Origin: an uncultured Kiloniellaceae bacterium
Lineage (GTDB): Bacteria > Pseudomonadota > Alphaproteobacteria > Kiloniellales > Kiloniellaceae
Assembly: GCA_947493695.1 (NCBI GenBank)
Contig: CANLSF010000001.1
Span: 930,001-994,000, forward strand
Direction: 5' to 3'
Length of the DNA stretch: 64,000 nucleotides
Part shown: piece by piece, positions 54,225 to 63,944 of the stretch
How positions within the stretch are numbered: position 1 is the first letter of the stretch
Layout of the letters: each line of letters begins with the position of its first letter
Notes under the pieces: model-generated
The model's database searches: none
What the model was told of the DNA's origin: nothing
Seen by the model: only the letters and a program-made list of their open reading frames with translations
Position numbers and translations under genes: made by a program

Positions 54225-56057
54225 TCAGGTTGCGGGCTTCACGCACCAGAACTCATACATACGCCGGAAGAGCCCGGCATGTTCCTGCTCAAATGCCCAC
54301 CAGGCATCGAGGTCCTGTGCGGCGGCGGGATCCGGGTACTTTTTTTGAAAGGCGTCGCTTAGAGACTTGGGGGCATCGAGACCGCCAAACTGCAGGCCGA
54401 GCTCTTTTAGAGCCTCTCCAATCTCCGGAAGGCTGTAGTTGCGTTCCTGAACGTGAAATACCAGATCGCGGACTTCACTGGCACTATAGAAGTCCGGTGT
54501 TTCCTTGAGGCTTTTGCACCAGTCCAGTTCCGAAATCTCCTTGTCATCGCGAATGAGCGCCTGACGAAAGTGGCGAATGCCGTCTGCGTCGGCGGTGAAC
54601 TTTTTTTCCTGAACATAGGCCCGCCCGGACATAATGTCCTGACGGCCAAGATCGCGGTACAGACCAATGCGCATGACACCCCCCGGCTTGAGACGTGCGC
54701 AGAGTTTCCGCCAGCCCTCGAGAGGGTCCGCCATATGATGCAGCACACCGACGGATTCAATGATGTCGAATTCGCGCTCAAGCAGGTCTAGATCCAGAAT
54801 GTCTGCCTGCAGAAACGAGAGGTTTTTGACGTCGATGCTCTTCGATTTGCGCAAGGCATAGCCCAGCGACGCTGTGCTCAGGTCAATGGCCAGGGTTTCG
54901 TTTTTCGGTGTGTAACCTAAAGCACAGTAAAGCGCATGCCGCCCGGTACCACAGCCGGCCACCAGGACGTCTTGCGGCTGTTCTGGGAGATCGGATGCAA
55001 GTGTGCCCAGCGTATTCCGCAGGCGTTTCATCCAGCTTCGCGCCGGAGGCACATCCATGGAGAGCCAGCGTGGGTAGGGATTTTCCTCGTACATCGCGGC
55101 AACGGGAGTTGAGCTGTCGGCGTCGATGGGCCGCAGCCGGTCCAGGCTTTCCTTGAGCTCGTTTTCCTCCTGTTCCTGACGCAGCGTAAAGTCGATCACC
55201 CGGCGCAGAGGTTCCGGCAGCCGTTTGGGGTTTAACGCAAGAAGCTTCTCTGCGCCGGACAGCTCCTTCAAAGGGCGGTAGAGCGCATAGAGCAAAGCTT
55301 CGCCGCCAACGCGCTCACCTTCGCTGAGCTGGGCTTCGATAGTTTGTCTTAACTGGTCAAGTTGCCGGTCTTCCTCGTCACTGACGGCAAACACGAATTC
55401 ATTGATCGCGCCCTGAATTGCGAGTGCGGAAAGAACCCGCTGAACCGGCGGGGGTGGCAGTTCCGCGACCGGTTGCTTTAACAGGTAGGCCCGGCGCAAG
55501 GCCGTCAGCAGGTCTTCGAGCACCAGATCGCGGTTGATGGTTTTGGTCAGCAGGGCGATCAGCAGAGGATCGGCCATGCCCTTAAGGCCGGGTTTGCTCA
55601 GCAGCCATTCGGCGGCGGCATCGGGTGATTCCCTCTGCATCAACTCGAAGGCCGGCGTGAGGTTCGAGGCCTGCCGGATCATCTGGGCCGCGAGCTGTCC
55701 GTAAGTGGTGTGATCGATGTCAGGCGTGCCGAACACGGCCAGAAGGCCTTTGGGCGCTGGTAAGCGCTTGAGAACCAGGCCGGGTGTTTTCAGAAAAGAG
55801 CCAAGCATACGAACGGCATTATCGTGCTTCGGGTTGAGTTCCAGCGCCTTGCAGGAGGAGACGACCGCCAGATCCGTGGCGCCGGAATCCGCCAATGCAC
55901 AGCTGAGGTTGTGGTGGGCGGATGCGTTCTTGGGCTCACTGACAACCGCTTTGCCGAACCAGACGGCCGCATCTCTCGGATCGCCGCGGCGCAGGGCCAA
56001 CACACCCTTATCCATGTGAGCTTTTGTAACTGCGCGACGGTCTTGGCGATTGGCCAT
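54225..56057 (-). CDS. TPR-repeat fused to SAM-dependent methyltransferase
   Basis: Protein of 610 residues. Residues 10-75 contain TPR-type helices (LALRRGDPRDAAVWFGKAVVSEPKNASAHHNLSCAL, SCKALELNPKHDNAVRML). The middle (100-330) is helical and unassigned. A class I methyltransferase follows with the SAM loop VLVAGCGTGRHALYCALG (near residue 365), the Asp segment and IIESVGVLHHMADPLEGW. The substrate is unknown; TPR repeats suggest protein or cell-envelope glycan partners. It lies 36 bp downstream of pgi on the same strand, a location also seen in other Alphaproteobacteria from memory. Confidence 0.85.
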   Translation of the reverse strand: MANRQDRRAVTKAHMDKGVLALRRGDPRDAAVWFGKAVVSEPKNASAHHNLSCALADSGATDLAVVSSCKALELNPKHDNAVRMLGSFLKTPGLVLKRLPAPKGLLAVFGTPDIDHTTYGQLAAQMIRQASNLTPAFELMQRESPDAAAEWLLSKPGLKGMADPLLIALLTKTINRDLVLEDLLTALRRAYLLKQPVAELPPPPVQRVLSALAIQGAINEFVFAVSDEEDRQLDQLRQTIEAQLSEGERVGGEALLYALYRPLKELSGAEKLLALNPKRLPEPLRRVIDFTLRQEQEENELKESLDRLRPIDADSSTPVAAMYEENPYPRWLSMDVPPARSWMKRLRNTLGTLASDLPEQPQDVLVAGCGTGRHALYCALGYTPKNETLAIDLSTASLGYALRKSKSIDVKNLSFLQADILDLDLLEREFDIIESVGVLHHMADPLEGWRKLCARLKPGGVMRIGLYRDLGRQDIMSGRAYVQEKKFTADADGIRHFRQALIRDDKEISELDWCKSLKETPDFYSASEVRDLVFHVQERNYSLPEIGEALKELGLQFGGLDAPKSLSDAFQKKYPDPAAAQDLDAWWAFEQEHAGLFRRMYEFWCVKPAT

Positions 56058-56093
56058 GGTCGTGAAGTCCTCTTTTTCTCTTTGCCCCGAGCC

Positions 56094-57785
56094 TCAGACT
56101 TCTTTGGCGCTCTGCATCAGATGGGTCCGGTAGTGCTGTATCAGCCCGTTGGTTGAAGAGTCGTGCGGGCTGTTTTTCGGAGCGGCTTTCTCAAGATCGA
56201 GCTCCGGCAGGATCCGGCTCGCGAGCTGCTTACCCAGTTCGACGCCCCACTGGTCGAAGGAATTGACGTCCCAGATGACGCCCTGAACGAAGATTTTGTG
56301 TTCGTAGAGTGCGATCAGTCGGCCCAGGCTATGAGGTGTGAGCTTTCGGAAGAGGATCGTCGTGCTCGGCTTGTTGCCCTCAAAGACCCGGTGCGGCAAC
56401 AGGCGCTCAATGGTCTCGCTGCCCAATCCCTGCGCCTGCATTTCTGCCCTGGCCTCATCCGGGTTGCGGCCCTTCATCAGGGCTTCGGTTTGAGCAAAGA
56501 CGTTGGACAGCAGGATCTTGTGATGAGCGCCCAAGCTGTTGTGACTCTCCAGAGGCGCTATAAAGTCGGCGGGGATCAGATGCCGTCCCTGATGGATCAA
56601 TTGATAAAAGGCGTGCTGACCGTTGGTACCGGGCTCGCCCCAGATAATGGGGCCGGTGGTGTAGTCAACGGCGGTCCCGGCATGCGTAACCGATTTGCCG
56701 TTACTCTCCATATCGGCCTGCTGAAGGTAGGCCGGGAGGCGGCTTAGATACTGATCGTAGGGCAAAACGGCGTGGCTCGAGGCACCCAGGAAGTTTGCAT
56801 TCCAGATGCCCAGCAATGCCAGGATGACGGGAATGTTTTCATGCAATGGGGCCTGCTGAAAATGCTGGTCCATACTGTGCGCGCCAGCCAGCAATTCCTC
56901 AAAAGCGTCCATCCCTATGGAAAGTGCAATCGGCAGTCCGATGGCCGACCAGAGAGAGTAGCGGCCGCCTACCCAGTCCCAGAACACAAACATATTCGCC
57001 GGGTCTATCCCGAAGGCCTCTACCGCTTCTGCGTTGGTCGAAACGGCAACAAAGTGCCTGGCGATATCCGTCTGGGTCGCGCCTGAGCTCAGGAACCATT
57101 CGCGGGCGGAACCTGCGTTGGTCATGGTTTCCTGGGTCGTAAAGGTCTTGGACGCAATGATGAAAAGGGTGGTCTCGGTCTTCAGCGGGCGCAGGGTTTC
57201 CATCAGATGGCTGGCATCCACATTGGACACGAAGTGAACGCGCGGACCGTCCTGGCCGTAAGGCGTCAGGGCCTGGGTGACCATTTGCGGTCCGAGATCC
57301 GACCCGCCGATACCGATGTTCACCACATCGGTGATGGCTTGCCCGTCGTAGCCGCGCCACTCACCGCCGCGCAGATCCTCCGAGAAGCGCCGCATTTGCT
57401 CCAGCACGGCCTTGATATCCGGCATAACATTTCTGCCGTCGAAAAGCACAGGCCTGTCCGGCGGGTTGCGCAGCGCGGTGTGAAGAACGGCGCGGTGCTC
57501 GGTCGAATTGATTTTCTGACCTTCGAACATGGCCTGGCGTGCGGCGTCCAGCCCGGCATCCTGTGCCAGCGTGAGCAGTAGGGAGAGAGTCTCGCCCGTG
57601 ATGCGTTGCTTCGAAAAGTCGACGAGCAGATCATCCTGCTGCAGAGAAAAGTTCGCAAACCGCGTTGCGTCGGATTCAAAGAAATCCCGCATATGGACTT
57701 TGCCGATGCTTTGGACGTGATCTTGTAGCGAGGACCAGATGGCCGAGCGACTTGGTAGGGATGTTTTCAATGGAGGAGCTGACAT
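56094..57785 (-). CDS. pgi: Glucose-6-phosphate isomerase
   Basis: Interconverts glucose-6-phosphate and fructose-6-phosphate, here allowing fructose carbon to reach the Entner-Doudoroff operon. Contains [17 protein letters not shown], the second signature [16 protein letters not shown] and [15 protein letters not shown], with 563 residues from the ATG at 57785. GGAGAG lies 12 nt before this ATG and 3 nt before an in-frame GTG at 57794. It is divergent from zwf, and their shared region carries two HexR-type palindromes. Confidence 0.97.
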   Translation of the reverse strand: MSAPPLKTSLPSRSAIWSSLQDHVQSIGKVHMRDFFESDATRFANFSLQQDDLLVDFSKQRITGETLSLLLTLAQDAGLDAARQAMFEGQKINSTEHRAVLHTALRNPPDRPVLFDGRNVMPDIKAVLEQMRRFSEDLRGGEWRGYDGQAITDVVNIGIGGSDLGPQMVTQALTPYGQDGPRVHFVSNVDASHLMETLRPLKTETTLFIIASKTFTTQETMTNAGSAREWFLSSGATQTDIARHFVAVSTNAEAVEAFGIDPANMFVFWDWVGGRYSLWSAIGLPIALSIGMDAFEELLAGAHSMDQHFQQAPLHENIPVILALLGIWNANFLGASSHAVLPYDQYLSRLPAYLQQADMESNGKSVTHAGTAVDYTTGPIIWGEPGTNGQHAFYQLIHQGRHLIPADFIAPLESHNSLGAHHKILLSNVFAQTEALMKGRNPDEARAEMQAQGLGSETIERLLPHRVFEGNKPSTTILFRKLTPHSLGRLIALYEHKIFVQGVIWDVNSFDQWGVELGKQLASRILPELDLEKAAPKNSPHDSSTNGLIQHYRTHLMQSAKEV

Positions 57786-58031
57786 AGTGCGCACATTCTC
57801 TCCGGATTTGGCTTTGCCGGCCTTTCAGAAGAAAGGCGCCGATCTCATTGGTCCGTTCCGCAGCTTTCTGAAGTCGATCCCGGACATTTGGCAGTGGTTT
57901 GCTGTGTGTTGAGGTCTCAGTGTTACGGGATGATTTATGAACTCTGCAGCATGATCTAGCACGACGAAACCCGTGTCGCGAAGGCCCGCCGCGATAGTCG
58001 GGCTCATTTCCCGGATCATTCTGCAACACAA
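57786..58031. other. Leader region upstream of pgi
   Basis: About 245 bp between the pgi start and the first HexR site, without a gene. It must contain the pgi promoter on the minus strand, but no clear pair of hexamers is visible. Short open frames here have no ribosome site. Confidence 0.35.
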
Positions 58032-58046
58032 TGTAATAAAATTACA
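58032..58046. promoter_or_regulatory. HexR-type operator, site 1
   Basis: TGTAATAAAATTACA: perfect 6-bp inverted half-sites TGTAAT/ATTACA around AAA, identical to the published HexR binding consensus as I recall it. It lies upstream of a candidate zwf promoter. The matching regulator (RpiR/HexR family) is the last gene of the operon that follows. Confidence 0.85.
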
Positions 58047-58053
58047 GAACTTC

Positions 58054-58083
58054 TTGCATCCAGGGGCGAAATATGGCTAATAT
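58054..58083 (+). promoter_or_regulatory. Candidate promoter of the zwf-pgl-edd-eda-hexR operon
   Basis: TTGCAT (58054-58059) and TAATAT (58078-58083) are separated by 18 bp and located between the two operator palindromes. Hexamer matches are moderate. A transcript starting a few bases later would run directly into operator 2, so bound HexR would block initiation. Confidence 0.5.
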
Positions 58084-58093
58084 AGCGCATCAA

Positions 58094-58108
58094 TGTGATA
58101 AAATTACA
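58094..58108. promoter_or_regulatory. HexR-type operator, site 2
   Basis: TGTGATAAAATTACA differs from site 1 at one position (A to G). Its centre is 62 bp from that of site 1, about six DNA turns, so both sites face the same side, allowing cooperative binding or looping. It is 86 bp upstream of the zwf start. Confidence 0.85.
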
Positions 58109-58194
58109 GAACCGTGACAAATCCTTAAGAGCGGTATTCCCGAAAGACTCGGCAGGAGTCGGATTTGTGACGGGCGTAGGTGTTTGGAGAGCGG

Positions 58195-59688
58195 ATGGCT
58201 CAGATTATACCGGTCGATGTTTTCGACATCGTGGTGTTCGGGGGAACCGGAGACCTTGCGCTGCGCAAACTCATCCCATCCCTTTTTCTGCGGGATCGGG
58301 ATGGTCAGATTCCCGACGGCAGTCGAATTCTCGGGGTTTCGCGGAGTGATTTGAGTTCGGCGGATTACGTGGGCAGGCTGCGCGCTGGACTAGAGCGGCA
58401 CCTGAGTGAGGAAGATCTGGATGACGAGGTCTGGCAGCGCTTTTCCGCGCGAATCGCGCACGTCAGGTTGGATGCGACCAAAGCGGAAGGTTGGGAGGCT
58501 CTGGTAAAAGGCCTCGAAGGCGGCGAAGAGCGGGCCCGGGTTTTCTATCTGGCGACCTCACCTGACCTTTTCGGCTCACTCTGCCGGAATCTGAAGACAG
58601 CCGGTGTGGTGACACCAAAGGCCCGGGTCGTGCTGGAGAAACCGATTGGCCGGGATCTTGAGTCCGCCTGCCGGATCAATGATGAGGTCGGGACTGTCTT
58701 CAACGAAGATCAGATCTTCCGGATCGATCACTATCTGGGCAAGGAGACGGTGCAGAACCTTATGGCACTGCGTTTTGCCAACTCCCTGTTCGAGCCGCTC
58801 TGGACCAGTGCTTCCATCGATCACATCCAGATCACGGTGGCCGAGACGATCGGTGTTGAAGGCCGCAGCGGATATTATAATCGTTCCGGTGCGCTGCGTG
58901 ACATGGTGCAGAACCACCTTCTGCAGCTGCTCTGTCTGGTCGCCATGGAACCGCCGGTGCGTCTGGACAAAGATTCCGTTCGTGATGAAAAGCTCAAGGT
59001 TTTGCAGGCATTGCGTCCTATTGCCGATGGCGATGTCGCGGTCAAAACGGTGAGTGGTCAGTATCGCTCCGGTGCAGTCGACGGCCACCCGGTGCCGGGC
59101 TATCAGGATGAATTGAACGCGGAAGCGGATGGCGGCGCCGAGGAAAGCAACACCGAGACCTTTGTTGTCATCAAGGCCGAAATTGAGAATTGGCGGTGGG
59201 CGGGTGTGCCTTTCTATCTGCGCACCGGCAAGCGCTTGCCGAAACGCAGCTCCGAAATCATCATCCAGTTCCGTCCGGTCCCCCATTCGATCTTCGAGCC
59301 GGGCGCGGGAGATGTCGTCGCGAACCGCCTGGTGATCCGTCTTCAGCCGGATGAAGGCGTGACCTTGAACCTAATGACCAAAGACCCTGGACCCGGCGGA
59401 TTGCGTCTGCGCACGGCGCCTCTCAATCTCAGTTTTGCCGAGACCTTCAAGGTTCGCTATCCCGACGCTTACGAACGCCTTTTGATGGATGTGGTTCGGG
59501 GCAATCCGACCCTCTTTATGCGGCGCGATGAAGTCGAAGCGGCCTGGTCCTGGGTCGAACCGATCCTCGATGGCTGGCAGCAGGGTTCCGAGCGTCCCAA
59601 GGCCTACACAGCCGGAACCTGGGGTCCCTCTGCGGCGATTGCACTGATCGAACGCGATGGCCGGACCTGGCATGACGACGGCGAATAG
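58195..59688 (+). CDS. zwf: Glucose-6-phosphate 1-dehydrogenase
   Basis: Oxidises glucose-6-phosphate to 6-phosphogluconolactone and reduces NADP or NAD. The coenzyme loop VVFGGTGDLALRKLIPSLF is at residues 10-28, and the active-site signature RIDHYLGKETVQNLMALRF is complete, followed by VAETIGVEGRSGYY. I chose the ATG at 58195 because GGAGA lies 4 nt upstream; an in-frame GTG-rich lead earlier lacks support. The product is 497 residues. It is the first gene of the operon, with two HexR operators upstream. Confidence 0.97.
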   Translation: MAQIIPVDVFDIVVFGGTGDLALRKLIPSLFLRDRDGQIPDGSRILGVSRSDLSSADYVGRLRAGLERHLSEEDLDDEVWQRFSARIAHVRLDATKAEGWEALVKGLEGGEERARVFYLATSPDLFGSLCRNLKTAGVVTPKARVVLEKPIGRDLESACRINDEVGTVFNEDQIFRIDHYLGKETVQNLMALRFANSLFEPLWTSASIDHIQITVAETIGVEGRSGYYNRSGALRDMVQNHLLQLLCLVAMEPPVRLDKDSVRDEKLKVLQALRPIADGDVAVKTVSGQYRSGAVDGHPVPGYQDELNAEADGGAEESNTETFVVIKAEIENWRWAGVPFYLRTGKRLPKRSSEIIIQFRPVPHSIFEPGAGDVVANRLVIRLQPDEGVTLNLMTKDPGPGGLRLRTAPLNLSFAETFKVRYPDAYERLLMDVVRGNPTLFMRRDEVEAAWSWVEPILDGWQQGSERPKAYTAGTWGPSAAIALIERDGRTWHDDGE

Positions 59689-59700
59689 GGTGCAGGGAAG

Positions 59701-60402
59701 ATGACCGAAATACAGAATCACGTTTTCGAAAATGGTGCGCAGCTGGCCGATACGCTTGCCAACTATGTCACCGATGCCATCAGTGCCGGCATCGCGGAAC
59801 GTGGACGCGCCAGTCTCGTGCTCTCCGGCGGTAGCACGCCTGCGCAGCTGTTTCAGCAACTGGCATCCCGGCCCATCGCCTGGGCGGATGTCTCGGTCAC
59901 CCTGAGCGATGAACGCTGGGTGAGTGAGACCTCTGATGACAGCAACGCGGCAATGCTGCGGCGGGAGTTACTGACCGGCGAAGCCGCCGCCGCAGAGTTT
60001 ATCAGTCTGAAGACCGAGCATGCCACTCCGGCCGAGGGCGAAACCGCCTGCGCGCAACGCCTGGCTGCGTTGCCGGTGCCGTATGATCTGGTGATTTTGG
60101 GGATGGGCACTGACGGGCACACAGCCTCACTCTTTCCGGGCGATGCCAATCTCTCGCAGGCTCTTGATCCCGATACAGCGCAACCCTGTATCTCGGCTAA
60201 TCCCCCAGGTGCCGCGCAGGCGCGTATGAGCCTGACGCTCTCCAGTCTTCTGTCGTGCCGCCATCTGGTGCTGCTGATTTCCGGCGAGGAAAAACGGGCG
60301 GTGCTGGAAACGGCGCTGGAAGATGGCCCGATTGAAGACATGCCTGTGCGCGCTCTGCTGCGCCAGGACGCGGTTGCCGTCGACGTCTTTTGGGCGCCCT
60401 GA
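59701..60402 (+). CDS. pgl: 6-phosphogluconolactonase
   Basis: Hydrolyses 6-phosphogluconolactone to 6-phosphogluconate. Protein of 233 residues with the SIS-like/NagB-type fold: LVLSGGSTPAQLFQQLA, VTLSDERWVSETSDDSNAAMLRRELL, and the C-terminal LGMGTDGHTASLFPGD, a family signature. It follows zwf by 12 bp and precedes edd by 60 bp, forming part of the operon. Confidence 0.96.
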   Translation: MTEIQNHVFENGAQLADTLANYVTDAISAGIAERGRASLVLSGGSTPAQLFQQLASRPIAWADVSVTLSDERWVSETSDDSNAAMLRRELLTGEAAAAEFISLKTEHATPAEGETACAQRLAALPVPYDLVILGMGTDGHTASLFPGDANLSQALDPDTAQPCISANPPGAAQARMSLTLSSLLSCRHLVLLISGEEKRAVLETALEDGPIEDMPVRALLRQDAVAVDVFWAP

Positions 60403-60462
60403 GTCTAAGCGACGAGTCTGATTACCCGCGGTCTGCCGGTCTCTCGAAGGAGGTAAGGAAGA

Positions 60463-62304
60463 ATGAACGCAAAGCTTGGTGAAGTGACGGAACGGATTGC
60501 CGTCCGAAGCCGGAGTTCCCGCGAGGCTTATCTCGCCCGGCTCCGAGCCGCTGCCTCCAAGGGACCCCATCGCGGCGTCCTCTCCTGCGGTAATCTGGCC
60601 CATGGATTTGCTGCCTGCGGTGATGACGACAAGCAGGATCTGCAGGGCGAGGAAAAGGCAAACGTCGCGATTGTATCTTCCTACAACGACATGCTCTCCG
60701 CCCATCAGCCCTTCGAGCGCTTTCCCGAGATCATCAAGGACGCGGTGCGGGAGGCCGGCGGCGTGGCGCAATTCGCAGGCGGTGTGCCTGCCATGTGCGA
60801 CGGGGTCACCCAGGGGCAACCAGGCATGGAGCTCTCGCTTTTCAGCCGCGATACAATTGCCCTCTCGACTGCTGTTGCGCTCTCGCACAATATGTTCGAT
60901 GCCGCCCTCTGCCTCGGGGTCTGCGACAAGATCGTACCCGGACTCATGATGGCGGCGCTGAGCTTCGGACATTTGCCAACGGTCTTCGTGCCTGCCGGGC
61001 CGATGACCTCCGGCCTGCCCAATGACGAGAAAGCCCGAGTCCGTCAGCTCTTCGCCGAGGGTAAAGTCGGGCGCGACGCCTTGATGGAGGCTGAATCCCA
61101 GTCATACCACGGCAAAGGAACCTGTACCTTTTACGGGACGGCCAACAGCAATCAGATGTTGATGGAGATCATGGGGCTGCACCTGCCCGGTTCGTCCTTC
61201 GTCAATCCTGAGACCCCGCTGCGCGACGCCCTGACGCGCGCGGCAGCGAAGCGCGCTACGGAGATTACGGCGCTGGGGAATGACTACACGCCGATCGGTG
61301 AAGTCATCGACGAACGTGCCATCGTGAATGGCATCGTCGGGCTCATGGCCACAGGCGGCTCGACCAACCACACCATTCACCTGGTCGCGATGGCCCGATG
61401 TGCAGGTATCGAGATTACCTGGGACGACTTTGCAGAACTCTCCGATATTGTGCCTTTGCTCACCCGGATTTATCCCAATGGGCAGGCCGACGTGAACCAC
61501 TTCCACGCTGCCGGCGGCATGGCCTTTCTTATCGGCCAACTCCTGGATGCCGGATTGCTTCACGCCGATGTTCGCACGATCCTTGGCGAAGGTGGTCTGG
61601 AGCGCTATCGGAGCGAACCTTTGCTTGAAGGCGATGCTTTGCGCTGGCGGGACGGCGCATCCGAGAGTCTCGATCCGACCATCCTGACTACGGTTGAAGC
61701 ACCTTTCAGCGCCAACGGCGGCGTGAAGCTTCTGACCGGTAATCTGGGACGTTCAGTGATCAAAATCTCAGCGGTTAAGCCCGAGCATCGCCTGGTCGAG
61801 GCGCCCGCGCTGATCTTTACCTCACAGCAGGCCTTTCTGGACGCCTTCAAGGCCGGTGATCTGAATCGCGACTTCGTTGCCGTCCTGCAGTTTCAGGGAC
61901 CTAAGGCCAATGGCATGCCTGAACTGCACAAGCTGACCCCCTCTCTCGGGGTATTGCAGGATCTTGGCTACAAGGTGGCGCTGGTAACCGACGGGCGGAT
62001 GTCCGGGGCTTCTGGGAAGGTGCCGGCCGCTATCCACGTGACGCCCGAGTGCCTGGACGGCGGCCCCTTGGCCAAGCTGCGCGACGGCGATGTCCTGCGT
62101 CTGGATGCGGGAAAGGGCGAGCTTCAGGTTGAGATCGACGAAGATACCTGGGCTGCACGTGATTGTGCGCAACCAGATCTTGCGGAGCACGAATTCGGCA
62201 TGGGGCGTGAGCTCTTTGCTGTGTTCCGGCAAAGTGTGAGCGGTGCAGAGCAGGGTGCGACCTTGCTTAAGGATCCACGGGACGAAACGGCGGCGGCGGC
62301 ATAG
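60463..62304 (+). CDS. edd: Phosphogluconate dehydratase
   Basis: Dehydrates 6-phosphogluconate to 2-keto-3-deoxy-6-phosphogluconate, the committed Entner-Doudoroff step, with an oxygen-sensitive Fe-S cluster. The ligands are Cys in [13 protein letters not shown][24 protein letters not shown], [23 protein letters not shown] and [25 protein letters not shown]. The length of 613 residues is typical. A near-perfect AAGGAGGT (60447-60454) precedes the ATG by 8 nt, the strongest ribosome site I saw in this operon. Confidence 0.97.
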   Translation: MNAKLGEVTERIAVRSRSSREAYLARLRAAASKGPHRGVLSCGNLAHGFAACGDDDKQDLQGEEKANVAIVSSYNDMLSAHQPFERFPEIIKDAVREAGGVAQFAGGVPAMCDGVTQGQPGMELSLFSRDTIALSTAVALSHNMFDAALCLGVCDKIVPGLMMAALSFGHLPTVFVPAGPMTSGLPNDEKARVRQLFAEGKVGRDALMEAESQSYHGKGTCTFYGTANSNQMLMEIMGLHLPGSSFVNPETPLRDALTRAAAKRATEITALGNDYTPIGEVIDERAIVNGIVGLMATGGSTNHTIHLVAMARCAGIEITWDDFAELSDIVPLLTRIYPNGQADVNHFHAAGGMAFLIGQLLDAGLLHADVRTILGEGGLERYRSEPLLEGDALRWRDGASESLDPTILTTVEAPFSANGGVKLLTGNLGRSVIKISAVKPEHRLVEAPALIFTSQQAFLDAFKAGDLNRDFVAVLQFQGPKANGMPELHKLTPSLGVLQDLGYKVALVTDGRMSGASGKVPAAIHVTPECLDGGPLAKLRDGDVLRLDAGKGELQVEIDEDTWAARDCAQPDLAEHEFGMGRELFAVFRQSVSGAEQGATLLKDPRDETAAAA

Positions 62305-62341
62305 CCGCTGGAGATTTAATCGAGAGGCGATGGAGAAAGAA

Positions 62342-62983
62342 ATGGCAGGCCCAAGTAGTGCAATGGCCGACATCATGGCAATGGCGCCGGTGGTTCCGGT
62401 GGTTGTGGTCGAGGATTTGGACGCGGCGATCCCAATGGCTGAAGCGCTGGTGCGTGGCGGCTTGCCGGTGATTGAGGTTACGCTTCGCACAGAGATCGGG
62501 CTGGATGCGATTTATAAGATCTCCCGCGAGGTACCAGGCGCTGTTGTTGGAGCCGGCACCGTCAATCGGCCCGAGCAGCTCGTGGATTCTCTGGAAGCCG
62601 GGGCAAAGTTCATTGTCAGTCCGGGCGCGACGCCTTCGCTGGTCTATGCTGCCAGCAGTGCGGCTGTGCCCTATCTGCCCGGCGCTGCGACAGCGAGTGA
62701 GATGCTGGCATTGCTGGAAGAAGGAATTTCCCATCAGAAATTTTTCCCTGCCGAGGCTTCCGGAGGGGCCGCGGCGCTGAAATCCTTTGCCGCCCCGCTG
62801 GCCGAAGTGAAGTTCTGTCCGACCGGCGGGATCGATGTCGAGTCCGCTCAGGATTATCTTGCGTTGCAGAATGTCGTCTGTGTCGGTGGTTCCTGGGTGA
62901 CTCCGTCAAAGCTGGTTAAGGCGGGTGATTGGGATGCAATCGAGAAGCTGGCTGGCGATGCGGCGAAGCTCGGGAGCAGATAA
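62342..62983 (+). CDS. eda: 2-dehydro-3-deoxy-phosphogluconate aldolase
   Basis: Cleaves KDPG to pyruvate and glyceraldehyde-3-phosphate. Class I aldolase of 213 residues with VVVEDLDAAIPMAEALVRGGLPVIEVTLRT, GAGTVNRPEQ, the Schiff-base lysine region HQKFFPAEASGG and KFCPTGGID. I prefer the ATG at 62342, which has GGAGA 5 nt upstream; the ATG at 62330 (with GAGAGG) is a close alternative. It follows edd and precedes the hexR-like regulator. Confidence 0.95.
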   Translation: MAGPSSAMADIMAMAPVVPVVVVEDLDAAIPMAEALVRGGLPVIEVTLRTEIGLDAIYKISREVPGAVVGAGTVNRPEQLVDSLEAGAKFIVSPGATPSLVYAASSAAVPYLPGAATASEMLALLEEGISHQKFFPAEASGGAAALKSFAAPLAEVKFCPTGGIDVESAQDYLALQNVVCVGGSWVTPSKLVKAGDWDAIEKLAGDAAKLGSR

Positions 62984-63026
62984 GTCCAGCTGCTGCCGGG
63001 TCAGGGTCGCGCCGGAGAGGTAAGGC

Positions 63027-63944
63027 ATGATGGAAGGTGACATGGAACAACCGGCGCCGCAGCCCACGCGCCTTGATGAGTCGGTCAACATCATCGAGGA
63101 GATCCGTTTGCGCGGCGACGCTTTGACACCTGCCGAGCGCAAGGTGGCCGATGCGGTTCTGGAAGATCCTGCGGCGGCGATGAAATCCAGCACGGCGGTT
63201 CTGGCCCGCAAGGCCGGCGTCAGCGATCCAACAGTCAATCGCTTTTGCCTTTCGCTCGGTTGCGCGGGCTTCCCAGAGCTGAAGTTGAGACTGGCGCAGA
63301 GCATTGCGCGCGGCGTGCCCTTCGTGAACCGCCATGTCTCGGCGGAGGATACGACCGAGACCTATGCCGGCAAGATCTTCGACGCGACGACGGCGGCACT
63401 GTCACGGGCACAGGACCGGCTCGATATGGCCGAGATCGGACAGGCCGTTGACGCGCTTGCGGCGGCAGCCAGGATTTCCTTTTTCGGGATCGGCGGCTCC
63501 GGGGCTGTGGCCGTTGACGCCCAGCACAAGTTCGTGCGCCTGGACGTTCCCGCGGTTGCCCAGTCGGACATTGTCATGCAGCGCATGCAGGCGGCGGGCA
63601 TGGATGACGGCGACGTGGTGGTGTTCATTTCCAACACAGGCTGCACGATCCCTTTGATCGAAAATGCCAGGCTGGCGGCCAGCCGAGGCGCCAAGCTACT
63701 GGCTCTGACCGCAGCGGGCAGTCCCCTGGCGGCGGCCTGCGATATCGTCATCGGCATCGATCCGGTCGAGGATGCCGATGTTTATGTCCCCATGGCATCA
63801 CGCATCGTCCATCTGGTGATACTCGACGTTCTGGCGACCGGCGTCATTCTGGGCCGCGGGCCCGGGTTCCACGCCCGTCTCGCGCGCATCAAGGAGAGTT
63901 TACGATCAGGCCGCACGGCCGTTCTCAACACAAATACTATATAA
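63027..63944 (+). CDS. hexR: HexR-type RpiR-family transcriptional regulator
   Basis: Regulator of 305 residues with the RpiR layout: an N-terminal helix-turn-helix (LTPAERKVADAVLEDPAAAMKSST; KAGVSDPTVNRFCLSLGCAGFPELKLRLA) and a C-terminal SIS sugar-phosphate domain (ISFFGIGGSGAVAVDAQHKFVRL; GDVVVFISNTGCTIPLIENARLA). HexR members repress zwf/edd/eda and are released by KDPG, the Edd product. Two HexR-like palindromes upstream of zwf and its place as last gene in the operon make this identification strong. GGAGAGG precedes the ATG. Confidence 0.92.
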   Translation: MMEGDMEQPAPQPTRLDESVNIIEEIRLRGDALTPAERKVADAVLEDPAAAMKSSTAVLARKAGVSDPTVNRFCLSLGCAGFPELKLRLAQSIARGVPFVNRHVSAEDTTETYAGKIFDATTAALSRAQDRLDMAEIGQAVDALAAAARISFFGIGGSGAVAVDAQHKFVRLDVPAVAQSDIVMQRMQAAGMDDGDVVVFISNTGCTIPLIENARLAASRGAKLLALTAAGSPLAAACDIVIGIDPVEDADVYVPMASRIVHLVILDVLATGVILGRGPGFHARLARIKESLRSGRTAVLNTNTI

